A DNA stretch of 64,000 nucleotides, from NCBI GenBank assembly GCA_024400295.1, contig JAKSNA010000007.1, positions 1 through 64,000 of the forward strand, read 5' to 3'. This document shows, piece after piece, positions 43,101 to 50,731 of the stretch. The DNA comes from Bacteroidales bacterium (GTDB lineage: Bacteria > Bacteroidota > Bacteroidia > Bacteroidales > F082). The first letter of the stretch is position 1, and every line of letters begins with the position of its first letter. The notes beneath the pieces were generated by a model. That model searched no databases and was not told the origin of the DNA. It worked only from the letters and a program-made list of their open reading frames with translations. Position numbers and translations under genes: made by a program.

Positions 43101-43554
43101 TGCCGACGGTCATAATGCTGTCGTCACATGGGATGCTCCGGAAAACGCACTCTCATACATCGTCAAGCGCAATGGCACCGTCGTGGCTGATGCTCTCACG
43201 GAGACGACGTTCGTCGATGAAGAGCTTGTTGAAGGTTCATACACTTACATGGTCGTCGCAGTGTATGCAGAAGGCGAATCATTGCCGGCAGCAGTGCAGA
43301 TCGACATGGATTACACGGGTGTCGAAGAAAATGAAGCCAGCTTCATGATCTATCCTAACCCGGCCGAAAACGTCCTCAACATCGTTTCAAACGGTCAGGT
43401 CGAATATCAGCTTGTCAACAGCATCGGCCAGGTAGTGATGAGCGGCAAGGCAAACGGCGAAGCACAGCTCAACGTCAGCGGCCTCAATGGAATGTACATC
43501 CTCAAGGTTGTCGCCAACGGCAACACTTCGGTCCGCAAAGTCATTGTAAAATAA
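40102..43554 (+). CDS. Second gingipain-like C25 protease with T9SS signal
   Basis: The protein has 1150 residues from the ATG at 40102 (MRKSLLLTAILMLFSFMGMA); longer starts run into the promoter. It has a signal peptide, propeptide (about 25-215), C25 catalytic His in 'INYCNHGSPTSWG' and Cys in 'WSVACENGQFN', and the same C-terminal chain as the first protease: Ig-like, 'HDSWGDGWNG', FN3 and type A sorting domains, ending 'RKVIVK'. The catalytic half is clearly divergent from the first protease, but the last 150 residues match it almost base for base. This points to a tandem duplication with different substrate specificity. Confidence 0.85.
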   Translation: MRKSLLLTAILMLFSFMGMAQEWHGITKDSPAAPVTTLVSSSENEVVVNFELGGFYTTNVKTPNGTQVTVSAGKMALELEAGAPQLPYEVIPVMIGDMAEMDVNVVNSKYVEFENVEVAPSKGNFSRQINPEDVPYTYGAMYQQDAFWPAAQASLDAPYIIRDFRGQNILVRPFAYNPVTKTLRVYTDMTIAMTKVSNNGVNQKAARKSNAVKTSPEFKASYSRRFINFDDAAKAYPFVEDGGEMLVICADQFMAGMEEFVNWKNQSGRPTTMVSVTEAGGNSDTGIKSYITNMYNDPEHNLVYVLFVGDYAHITPHSLGSERSDNWFGQIEGSDHYPEVFVGRFSVETDAHLANHVAKVLLYERDLQSDITWGDKGMGIGYYGAGSGHYGEDDYRHIDLIRDTLLHYTYSQVTEHHGGSGGDASQATISATINEGISIINYCNHGSPTSWGVASYSNSNVNALVNDNMWPVVWSVACENGQFNYGSECFAEAWMRATDNSTGAPTGAIGGMFSWMSQPWVPPMYGQDEMVNILTEWSGADMYKHTLAGASLNGNMSVIDKSGDTECHDTWILFGDPTLMVRTDNPTDMNVSLAPAALMLGMSELEITADAAYAIATLSMDGEVIATCNIVDGQGTMSFAPLSNVGTAQLVVLGYNRVTYNEPLEILPAEGPYMTVSGYTPANVPAASEQTMSISFKNVGVDPTAGTTTVALSCESDAITLTDSEGSFAVVAADETVTLTDEFAYTVAAGVADGTKAQINITMTCGSEVWTGKAIVTIGAPIIGFDSFQFAGSYEPGTTSTVVANFKNTGHYMATNAVVTISSTSEYVTFDSETFQIGTIEAEGTGTAVFSVNIDGSCPSTEQIPLVFTLVADNEVSAEGEGVLKNSCNVLFHLHDSWGDGWNGAKLRVVYSDGTPQEDLTISTGNSADYTLEIGSGVHVTVSFVSGSYNSECSFEIEYEGGEQIYASSGTPTQGVQCEFDVNCGGGSVVLNPVTNLEAIADGHNAVVTWDAPENALSYIVKRNGTVVADALTETTFVDEELVEGSYTYMVVAVYAEGESLPAAVQIDMDYTGVEENEASFMIYPNPAENVLNIVSNGQVEYQLVNSIGQVVMSGKANGEAQLNVSGLNGMYILKVVANGNTSVRKVIVK

Positions 43555-43576
43555 TTGTAAATTATTTGAAAATATT

Positions 43577-43618
43577 AAAGGACGTCGATTGTCGGCGTCC
43601 TTTTTTTGTTTATCTTTG
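43577..43618 (+). promoter_or_regulatory. Overlapping terminator and promoter, second copy
   Basis: AAAGGACG (43577-43584) pairs with CGTCCTTT (43596-43603), TTG (43589-43591) is the loop, and T7 follows. The -7 box TATCTTTG (43611-43618) is again 19 bp from the loop TTG. The core GACGTCGATTGTCGGCGTC is the same as at 40027-40066. It serves the second C25 gene and the next gene (ATG 43636). Confidence 0.7.
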
Positions 43619-43635
43619 CGAAAATATTTTGCAAA

Positions 43636-44271
43636 ATGAAGAAATTACAGTTGTTGTTTTTTTGCATGATGTTCATGCAGTTGGCATTCGCACAGGAATT
43701 AAAATCTAATCTTGATGAATCTTGCCCGTCGCCGGAGAATTTCGCGGGCGAGAACTATTATGATGAAGGCGAGTTCGGCGCACATCTGTCATGGGACAGA
43801 GCGGAATACGAATCCACACTCGGCAGATTTGAGGTTTATAGAAGTGCCGACGGCGAGGACTACGAAATGGTGAAACGTGTTGTCAACACTCCGTCTATCA
43901 CGCATTACGAATGCATGGATGTCGTCAGCGAAGCGGGTCTGTATTACTACAGAATAATCGCCTTTTATCAGAATGAATGCCAGTCGGATCCTCTGGACAT
44001 AGAGGTTGAGGTGATTGATTACACTGCCGTCACGGAAAATCTGGCGGGCGATGTCTCGATCTTTCCGAACCCGACATCAGGAAAAGTCACCATCAAGGCA
44101 GGGGCAATGCTGCATGTTGAAGTCATCAACATGGTCGGACAAGTTGTTTTGAATGAAACTGTTGATAATGAAGAACTCCGGCTCGATCTGACTTCATCCG
44201 GAAAAGGGATGTATTTCGTAAATATTGTGACTGAAAACGGGAATATAGTAAAGAAAATCAATGTCAAATAA
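43636..44271 (+). CDS. Small T9SS protein with FN3-like domain
   Basis: The protein has 211 residues from the ATG at 43636 (MKKLQLLFFCMMFMQLAFAQ); the frame upstream of it overlaps the promoter. After the signal peptide, an FN3-like domain (about 30-130) contains 'HLSWDRAEYESTLGRFEVYR', and the type A sorting domain (about 135-211) ends 'NIVKKINVK'. It resembles the last domains of the two C25 proteases but has no catalytic part. It may be an adhesin, an inhibitor or a partner for the proteases. It ends 13 bp before the beta-CASP gene. Confidence 0.75.
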   Translation: MKKLQLLFFCMMFMQLAFAQELKSNLDESCPSPENFAGENYYDEGEFGAHLSWDRAEYESTLGRFEVYRSADGEDYEMVKRVVNTPSITHYECMDVVSEAGLYYYRIIAFYQNECQSDPLDIEVEVIDYTAVTENLAGDVSIFPNPTSGKVTIKAGAMLHVEVINMVGQVVLNETVDNEELRLDLTSSGKGMYFVNIVTENGNIVKKINVK

Positions 44272-44284
44272 ATAAGATAAAATT

Positions 44285-45688
44285 ATGAAAATCAAGTTTA
44301 TCGGTGCGGCGCGTGAAGTCACGGGAAGCAAACATCTGATTACCACTGACAAAGGCAAGAGAATACTTCTCGATTGCGGGATGTTCCAGGGCAAAGGCCT
44401 TGAGACTGATGCCATGAACCGCAACATCATGGTTGACCCGACACAGATTGACCATATCATTTTGACCCACGCGCACATTGACCATTCAGGCCTGATACCT
44501 TATTTTTACAAGAGAGGTTTCCGCGGCTCGGTCATCTGCACCAATGCCACACGCGAGCTTTGCTCTATAATGCTGCCCGACAGCGGTTTCATCCAGGAAA
44601 ACGACGTACATTGGTTCAACAAGAAACGCTCGCGTCAGGGGCAGAAGCCGGTTGAGCCGATTTATACCGAAAAAGACGCCCGCGCGTGCATGGAACTGTT
44701 CATCTCGGTGGAACAGAACCGCCGTTTCTATATAGACAAAGACATCAGCGTGAAGTTCTACAACACCGGTCACATGCTTGGAAGTGCCTGTGCCACAATA
44801 AGAATTGAGGAGAACGGCAAGGTTACGAACATCGGCTATACAGGTGACATCGGGCGTGAGCACAACTATCTGCTGAAACCGCCGGCGCGTTTTCTCCAAT
44901 GCGATTATCTCATCACCGAGAGCACTTACGGCGACAGGCTCCACGAGGACAAAACCGGCACCGAACAGAAACTTTTAGACATCATCTATCACACCTGCGT
45001 CGAGAAAAAAGGAAAACTGATTATCCCGTCGTTCGCCATCGGCAGGACACAAGAGATTGTTTATCTGCTGAATAACTTCTACAACGAAGGGAAACTGCCT
45101 CGTATTCCGGTTTATGTTGACAGTCCGCTTGCGACCAACGCCACCGCCATTTTCAAGATGCACCTCGACGACTTCAACAAGGATGTCGCGGAAGTCCTTG
45201 AATACGACGACGACCCGTTTGGCTTCAACACGCTTCGTTACGTCACCAACGTCAATGTCTCAAAGGCGTTGAATACGACCAAGGAGCCTTGCATCATCAT
45301 ATCCGCTTCGGGCATGATGGAGGCCGGCCGTGTGAAGCACCATATCGCCAACAGCATTGACCATGAGAGGAATACGATACTTTGTGTCGGCTATTGCGCT
45401 CCTACGACTTTGGGCGCGAGGCTTTTGAGCGGCGAGAAGGAGGTCTCCATCTTCGGAATGCCGCACAAGGTCAACGCCGAGATTTTCAGGATCGACGCGT
45501 TGAGCGGCCACGGCGACTACAAGGAGATGGCGCGTTATCTCGAATGTCAGGATCCGGAGAAGGTGAAAAAAGTGTTTATTGTCCACGGCGAGCGCGGTGT
45601 CCAGGAGAAATACGCGCATTATCTCGCCACGGCGAACGGCTTCAAGGACATCGTGATTCCGGAGCCAGGGGAGACGTTTAAGCTGTAA
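44285..45688 (+). CDS. Beta-CASP metallo-beta-lactamase RNase-like protein
   Basis: The protein has 467 residues and no signal peptide. The metallo-beta-lactamase motifs are 'HAHIDHSG' (about 61-68), 'NTGHMLGSA' (about 161-169) and 'GYTGDIGRE'. The beta-CASP domain contains 'YVDSPLA', 'IISASGMMEAGRVKHH' and the C-terminal 'LSGHGDYKEMARYLE' with its His. Members of this group (YSH1/CPSF73-like) cleave or trim RNA. Whether the enzyme is an endo- or exonuclease cannot be read here. It is translated 13 bp after the small T9SS gene, but its role is probably unrelated. Confidence 0.85.
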   Translation: MKIKFIGAAREVTGSKHLITTDKGKRILLDCGMFQGKGLETDAMNRNIMVDPTQIDHIILTHAHIDHSGLIPYFYKRGFRGSVICTNATRELCSIMLPDSGFIQENDVHWFNKKRSRQGQKPVEPIYTEKDARACMELFISVEQNRRFYIDKDISVKFYNTGHMLGSACATIRIEENGKVTNIGYTGDIGREHNYLLKPPARFLQCDYLITESTYGDRLHEDKTGTEQKLLDIIYHTCVEKKGKLIIPSFAIGRTQEIVYLLNNFYNEGKLPRIPVYVDSPLATNATAIFKMHLDDFNKDVAEVLEYDDDPFGFNTLRYVTNVNVSKALNTTKEPCIIISASGMMEAGRVKHHIANSIDHERNTILCVGYCAPTTLGARLLSGEKEVSIFGMPHKVNAEIFRIDALSGHGDYKEMARYLECQDPEKVKKVFIVHGERGVQEKYAHYLATANGFKDIVIPEPGETFKL

Positions 45689-45702
45689 TTTTGTAGTCGT
45701 AA

Positions 45703-47040
45703 TCATACGTCGGTCAACAGGAAACACATATACATTGGTAATGTCAAGATTCCGCCGTTGCGTCCGATATTGTAATCGCCAAGTTTCAGTGCGTTGTGGA
45801 TGTTGTATTTTTCAGGATGATTCAGCACTGTTTTTAACGATTTTGCATTGCCGGTCGTTGCTTTGCATTCCAATGGTGTGCATTCGTTTTTGTACCTTAG
45901 CACGAAGTCGAGTTCAAGGCTGTCGCTTGGATGGTAATAATAAAGTTTACGTCCCATTTTTCCAAGAATGTCAGCGACCAGATTTTCAAAAATCGCGCCT
46001 TTGTAACTCATCAGGTTGCCTTGCATGACGCTCCATTGTGTGCCTTCTTCCAACATACTGACAAACAATCCAGTGTCAGCCATATAAACCTTGAAGCTGT
46101 CACGGTCGCAATTTCCGTCCAATGGCAGTTCGGCTGTGTTTAAGTTGTAACATCTGCGGATGATTCCCGCATCTTCAATCCATTGCAAGCAGCCGACATA
46201 TTCTTTGCTACGTCCGCCTTTCCTGACGAGCGAATATGTGAATTTTTTGTTTTCACGGCTCAATTGCGCCGGAATAGAATCGAAGCATTCACGAACCCTT
46301 ACTTTATCAGAAGCATGGGCATATTTTACCATGTCACTTTTATATGTTTCCAATATACCATGTTGAACATCAATTACTTCTGAAATATTGCGAGTTGTCA
46401 GAAAAGCCTTGACAGCTTCAGGCATTCCGCCGACAATGACATATTGAAGCAAAAGTTCCCTCATCCTTTTGTGTACAGCTTCCGGCACCGGAGTCTCTTC
46501 CGCAAGATATTTCTTCAGCAATTCAAAATGAACCGGCTGTACATCATTTGCCCACAGCCATTCTTCAAAGTCCATCGGATACATGTTCACAACATATTCA
46601 TATCCGACCGGAATCGATGCCTCGGCCTCCTCCGATTGTTCTTCCATTGTCTTATAACCACTTACGCCCAACAACGAGCCGGTACAAATCACATCATAAC
46701 GTCCGTCAAGTTTGAAAAACTTCAACGACGAACGTGCGAAAGGACAATCTTGAATCTCATCAAAAATCAAACACGTCTCTTTGGAAACAAATTTTGTCCC
46801 CGGAATACCAAGCATTATATTCGTGGCTATCGTATTCACATCCAAATCGCCGTTGAAAAATGATTTATATGCCTTATGTTCGTGAAAATCAATGTAAATC
46901 ACATTTTTGTAATGTTTTTTTGCAAAATCAACAACAGAATACGTCTTTCCGCACTGACGGCAGCCTTTTATGACAATAGGTTTGTGACCAGACGTGTCAA
47001 ACCATTTCTGCAAAATATCTTCAATTTTTCGTTTATACAT
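45703..47040 (-). CDS. AAA ATPase with DUF4143 domain
   Basis: The protein has 445 residues. The P-loop is 'VIKGCRQCGKTYSV' (about 23-36) and Walker B is 'CLIFDEIQDCP' (about 89-99). The C-terminal half, with 'LEYKNECTPLECKATTG'-like sequence near 385-400, matches DUF4143 proteins (restriction-endonuclease-like fold). Such genes are often duplicated in Bacteroidota, and their function is not settled. It is convergent with the beta-CASP gene. Immediately upstream are 32-bp direct repeats (47077-47160), so its transcription may be controlled there. Confidence 0.8.
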   Translation of the reverse strand: MYKRKIEDILQKWFDTSGHKPIVIKGCRQCGKTYSVVDFAKKHYKNVIYIDFHEHKAYKSFFNGDLDVNTIATNIMLGIPGTKFVSKETCLIFDEIQDCPFARSSLKFFKLDGRYDVICTGSLLGVSGYKTMEEQSEEAEASIPVGYEYVVNMYPMDFEEWLWANDVQPVHFELLKKYLAEETPVPEAVHKRMRELLLQYVIVGGMPEAVKAFLTTRNISEVIDVQHGILETYKSDMVKYAHASDKVRVRECFDSIPAQLSRENKKFTYSLVRKGGRSKEYVGCLQWIEDAGIIRRCYNLNTAELPLDGNCDRDSFKVYMADTGLFVSMLEEGTQWSVMQGNLMSYKGAIFENLVADILGKMGRKLYYYHPSDSLELDFVLRYKNECTPLECKATTGNAKSLKTVLNHPEKYNIHNALKLGDYNIGRNGGILTLPMYMCFLLTDV

Positions 47041-47076
47041 AGAATATTGAATACTATTGATTTAAAAATATTTTTA

Positions 47077-47160
47077 CACTTTTTCGGGCGACTTTTTACG
47101 TAAATTCGCATTTTTTCGGGCGACTTTTTACGTAAATTTGCACTTTTTCGGGCGACTTTT
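47077..47160. repeat. 32-bp direct repeats upstream of DUF4143 ATPase
   Basis: The plus strand has two full units (47077-47108 and 47109-47140) and a partial third (47141-47160), all with TTTTTCGGGCGACTTTT and differing at only two or three positions. Each full unit also holds TTTACGTAAA, a 10-bp palindrome. They lie 36-120 bp upstream of the ATPase ATG and could be binding sites, spaced about three helical turns apart. Confidence 0.75.
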
Positions 47161-47216
47161 GGATGCAAAAGTACACATTTTATAATAATGAAAGCACAAA
47201 ATGATGAAAAATATCA

Positions 47217-47245
47217 TTGCTGTCTTCAAATTTTTTGTAATTTTG
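47217..47245 (+). promoter_or_regulatory. Promoter for RNase P RNA
   Basis: The -33 TTG (47217-47219) and -7 TAATTTTG (47238-47245) are 18 bp apart. The likely start, about 7 bases later, coincides with the 5' end of the RNase P P1 helix at 47252. Confidence 0.65.
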
Positions 47246-47251
47246 CCGCCC

Positions 47252-47605
47252 GAAAAGCGACTGTCGCGGGCGTATTATTACGCGTGAGGAAAGTCGGGAC
47301 AGCACAGAGCGACATACTTCCTAACGGGAAGCCTTTGGAGACAGAGGAAGAAAGTGCCACAGAAAATAACCGCCCGAAAGGGTAAGGGTGAAAACGCGAG
47401 GTAAGAGCTCACGCATCTCCGTGGTGACACGGACCTGGGGTAAACCTTATGGGCTGCAAAACCAAATATACCGATGATGGCCTTCGGGCCGAGAGGGCTG
47501 CTCGTCCGAGTCGGGTGGGTGGGTTGCTAAAGCCTTCCGGTGACGGCTGGCTTAGAGAAATGACAGTCACTCAGAAATGAGAACAGAATCCCGCTTACGC
47601 TTTTC
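47252..47605 (+). ncRNA. rnpB: RNase P RNA (bacterial class A)
   Basis: Diagnostic RNase P segments are present in order: GAGGAAAGTC (47285-47294), GGTAAGAGCTCACGC in the middle, and AGAGAAATGACAGTCACTC near the 3' end, followed by ACAGAATCCCGCTTACG. The ends pair: GAAAAGCG at 47252 with CGCTTTTC at 47598-47605 (helix P1). It removes the 5' leader of tRNA precursors with the RnpA protein. Its length, about 354 nt, fits class A. It has its own promoter and terminator. Confidence 0.95.
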
Positions 47606-47606
47606 T

Positions 47607-47646
47607 TTTGCCTTTGGGTGACCGACATCCAAAGGCAAAATTTTTT
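47607..47646 (+). terminator. Terminator after rnpB
   Basis: TTTGCCTTTGG (47608-47618) pairs with CCAAAGGCAAA (47629-47639) across a short loop, with ATTTTTT after. It starts almost at the mature 3' end of the RNA. Confidence 0.85.
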
Positions 47647-47701
47647 ATAATAAACCACCGGGAATGACGTTTTTCTTAGTAATTTCGCAGAAAATTTTTA
47701 A

Positions 47702-50700
47702 ATGGACATGATGAAAAAAACTTGTGCGTTTTTGATGCTCGTGATGATTGCAACTAATTCGTTGTCAGCACAGAAACGTCTTGAGCAATATGAACCGGAG
47801 TCTCTGTTCAATGAGGCGAAGACTTTGTTTGAGAACGAGAATTACAGTGCCGCAGCCGCGCTGTTCAGCAAATATCTCCAGCTCGCCGGCGACGAGGAAG
47901 GCAACCATGCTGTTGAAGCAAGATTTTATGAGGCGGTGAGTGCCGCATACACAGGTGCCGGGCAGCAGCAAATTGTCGATTTCGTCCGCGAGAACCCGAC
48001 GAGCATACTGTCGCAGAAAGCCAATTTCTTGTACGCCAACATTCTCTTGGAGAACAAGAAATACCGCGACGCGGTGAAGGCTTACGAGTCGGTTGACGCA
48101 GAGTCGTTGGAAGACAACGACAAAGCGGAGTATTACTTCAAGAAAGGCCTCGCATATTATCAGACAGGCAACGTGGAGAAGGCTTCTCCGCTGTTTCACA
48201 GTTCAATGTTGATGCCAAGCGCGTTTCAAGACGATGCCCGATATTATTACGCCCATATTCAATATATTAATAAGAATTATGACGAAGCGGGAAAGAATTT
48301 CAAGATGCTTGAAAACACCACGAGATATAAGGATATCGTGCCGCTTTACATGATGCAGATGAATTTCTCAAACGGCGATTTTTCGGCTGTGACAGACCGC
48401 GCCGACGAGATTCTCGCGAAGGCTGACGGTTACCGTAAGGCGGAGATCGCGCTGATGCTGGCGGAGTCGTGGTATCAACAGAAAGATTATACCAAGGCAT
48501 TGACATATTATGATATAGCCCGTAAAAGCACAAGACGCTCGTTCCAACGCGAAGTGGAGTTCAGAATCGGATTCTGCAAGATGAAAGCCGCTGATTATGA
48601 GGGTGCTGTAACTTATTTCCAGAATGCTACAAAACGCAAGGATGACAAACTCGGACAATACGGTTCGTATTACCTCGCGCAATGTTACATCGAGACGCAC
48701 GAGGAGAAGTTTGCGCGTAACGCTTTCTTCGCGGCGTATAAGGCCGACTTCGACCATCAGATGAGCGAGGATGCGCTTTTCAATTACGCAAGACTCAGCA
48801 TGATGCCAGGCGTTGACCCATTCGGTGAAGCCGTTACGCAACTCACTGATTTCCTTGATAAAAACCCGCATTCGTCGCGTGCTGACGAGGCTCGGATGCT
48901 TGTGGTACATCTGCTGCTGAACGCAAAAGATTACGATAAGGCCGTGAAGACAATAGAGCGTTTCCCGAGGATGACCGCCGAGATGGAAGGCATTTATGCC
49001 CAGCTGACATACAACATGGGCATTCAATTTTTGGCCGGCATGGATTATGACAATGCGGTGAAGTATCTCAACAAGACAATCAACAATGCCGGGGCTTCGG
49101 CCAAGCTGCGCAGTGATGCAGCCTATTGGATCGCTGACGCTTATTTGCAGAAAAAAGACCTCGCGAACGCCGAGAAAAGTCTGATGGCTTTCATGAAAAT
49201 GCCCGGAGCCGAACAGTCGGAGATGTTCCCGCTCGCGTATTATGACTTCGGATATATCTTCTATCAGAAGGGTGATTTCGCAAACGCCATAAAGGAATTC
49301 AATTACTTTGTGAATCAAAACGATGTGGAGAAGACATACGAGTCGGATGCATGGATGCGTATCGGCGACTGCCTGTTCATGAACCGCAATTACGACAAGG
49401 CGGTCACGGCTTACGGCAATGCCACGAAGCTCGATTCGAAAAACGCGGATTATGCGATGTTTCAGACTGGAATGGGCTATGGCGCATTAGGTGATATGAA
49501 CGGCAAGGTAAACAGTATGAATGCGTTATGCGAGAAATATAAAAACTCTTCGTTCTACGACCGCGCTTTGTACGAGACCGGGATGGCTCATCTCGGCGCC
49601 AATGACGAACGCGCCGCCATAGCCGCTTTCGACCGCCTTGTAAAAGAACGCCCGCGCTCCTCGTACGCGCGTCAGGCACAGGTAAAAATCGGAATGCTTT
49701 ATTACGGCAACGACCAGTATGAACAGGCTCTGACATCGTTGAAAAAAGTCGTGAAAGACTACCACAACACCGATGAGTCGCGTGAGGCCGTGAATATCAT
49801 AAGGAATATTTACATGGAAACAAACCGTACGCAGGAGTTTTTTGAATACACGACGGCAAACGGCATCGCCACAAGCGTGTCGGAACAGGATTCACTGGCA
49901 TTCGCCACGGCGGAGAGATTTTATCAGGAAGGTAAATATGAACAGACATTGGACGCTGTAAATCAATATATTGAGAATAATCCTGAAGGCGCTTATCTCT
50001 TGAAGATAAATTATTTCGGACTCGTTTCGTTGGAGAAACTCGGCAGAGCGAAGGAGTCAAAGCCTTATCTCGAATATATCATTTCCCAGCCTGACAACGA
50101 CTATAGTGATAATGCCTTGCTGAAGATTGCAAAGATGTCATACGATGACTCAGACTTTGAAAAAGCCCGTGGATATTATACGAGGCTTTTGGAAATTACT
50201 GATAACCAGAAGATTAAGACGGAAGCTCTCGATAAAAAGATGTATTGTGAGTTTAAACTTGAAGATTTCGCCGCTGCGGTTGAAAGTGGCAGGGAACTCT
50301 CTAATCTTGACCTGACACAGCAGCAGAAAAACAAGATAAACTATGTTGTCGGTGTGTCGTTGTTCAAGCAGAAGGATTATGTCACGGCGGCGGTTAAACT
50401 CCATGACTGCGCACATAACGACAGGACTGAGCTTGGCGCCGAGGCTGCCTATTACGATGTCTTGGCAAACTGGAACATGAAGGATTTGGATAAGACAGAG
50501 GAAAAAGTGTTTTACATATCGGACAATTTTGGTGATTATACCTATTTGATTGCCAGCGCATTCTTGGTGTTGAGCGATGTCTATGTGGCAAAGGACAACG
50601 TCTTCCAGGCAAAGGAGACCTTGAAGAGCGTCATCGAAAACTACCCCGATGACCAGCATAAGAGCGAGATTGTTGAAGCAGCTCAAAACAAACTTTCAAA

Positions 50701-50731
50701 ATTAGAAAAAGTTGATGATGAAAATGAATAG
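47702..50731 (+). CDS. Tetratricopeptide-repeat periplasmic/outer-membrane protein
   Basis: The protein has 1009 residues. A signal peptide (about 1-23, SLSAQ) precedes many TPR-like helical pairs covering nearly the whole length (for example 'ALYETGMAHLGANDERAAIA' and 'AYYDVLANWNMKDLDKTEEK'). TPR arrays bind protein partners. ATG at 47702 or 47708 could start it. The 3' end overlaps the next barrel gene by 20 bp, so the two are expressed together and probably form one envelope complex. A -7-like TAATTTCG lies 22 bp upstream of the start. Confidence 0.75.
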   Translation: MDMMKKTCAFLMLVMIATNSLSAQKRLEQYEPESLFNEAKTLFENENYSAAAALFSKYLQLAGDEEGNHAVEARFYEAVSAAYTGAGQQQIVDFVRENPTSILSQKANFLYANILLENKKYRDAVKAYESVDAESLEDNDKAEYYFKKGLAYYQTGNVEKASPLFHSSMLMPSAFQDDARYYYAHIQYINKNYDEAGKNFKMLENTTRYKDIVPLYMMQMNFSNGDFSAVTDRADEILAKADGYRKAEIALMLAESWYQQKDYTKALTYYDIARKSTRRSFQREVEFRIGFCKMKAADYEGAVTYFQNATKRKDDKLGQYGSYYLAQCYIETHEEKFARNAFFAAYKADFDHQMSEDALFNYARLSMMPGVDPFGEAVTQLTDFLDKNPHSSRADEARMLVVHLLLNAKDYDKAVKTIERFPRMTAEMEGIYAQLTYNMGIQFLAGMDYDNAVKYLNKTINNAGASAKLRSDAAYWIADAYLQKKDLANAEKSLMAFMKMPGAEQSEMFPLAYYDFGYIFYQKGDFANAIKEFNYFVNQNDVEKTYESDAWMRIGDCLFMNRNYDKAVTAYGNATKLDSKNADYAMFQTGMGYGALGDMNGKVNSMNALCEKYKNSSFYDRALYETGMAHLGANDERAAIAAFDRLVKERPRSSYARQAQVKIGMLYYGNDQYEQALTSLKKVVKDYHNTDESREAVNIIRNIYMETNRTQEFFEYTTANGIATSVSEQDSLAFATAERFYQEGKYEQTLDAVNQYIENNPEGAYLLKINYFGLVSLEKLGRAKESKPYLEYIISQPDNDYSDNALLKIAKMSYDDSDFEKARGYYTRLLEITDNQKIKTEALDKKMYCEFKLEDFAAAVESGRELSNLDLTQQQKNKINYVVGVSLFKQKDYVTAAVKLHDCAHNDRTELGAEAAYYDVLANWNMKDLDKTEEKVFYISDNFGDYTYLIASAFLVLSDVYVAKDNVFQAKETLKSVIENYPDDQHKSEIVEAAQNKLSKLEKVDDENE

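Noticed and set aside
47077..47160. CRISPR array
   Set aside because: The repeats are directly adjacent without unique spacers, so they are tandem repeats.
47252..47605. tmRNA or another large ncRNA
   Set aside because: The conserved GAGGAAAGTC, GGTAAGAGC and AGAAATGAGAACAGAA segments and end pairing fit RNase P RNA, and there is no tRNA-like end.
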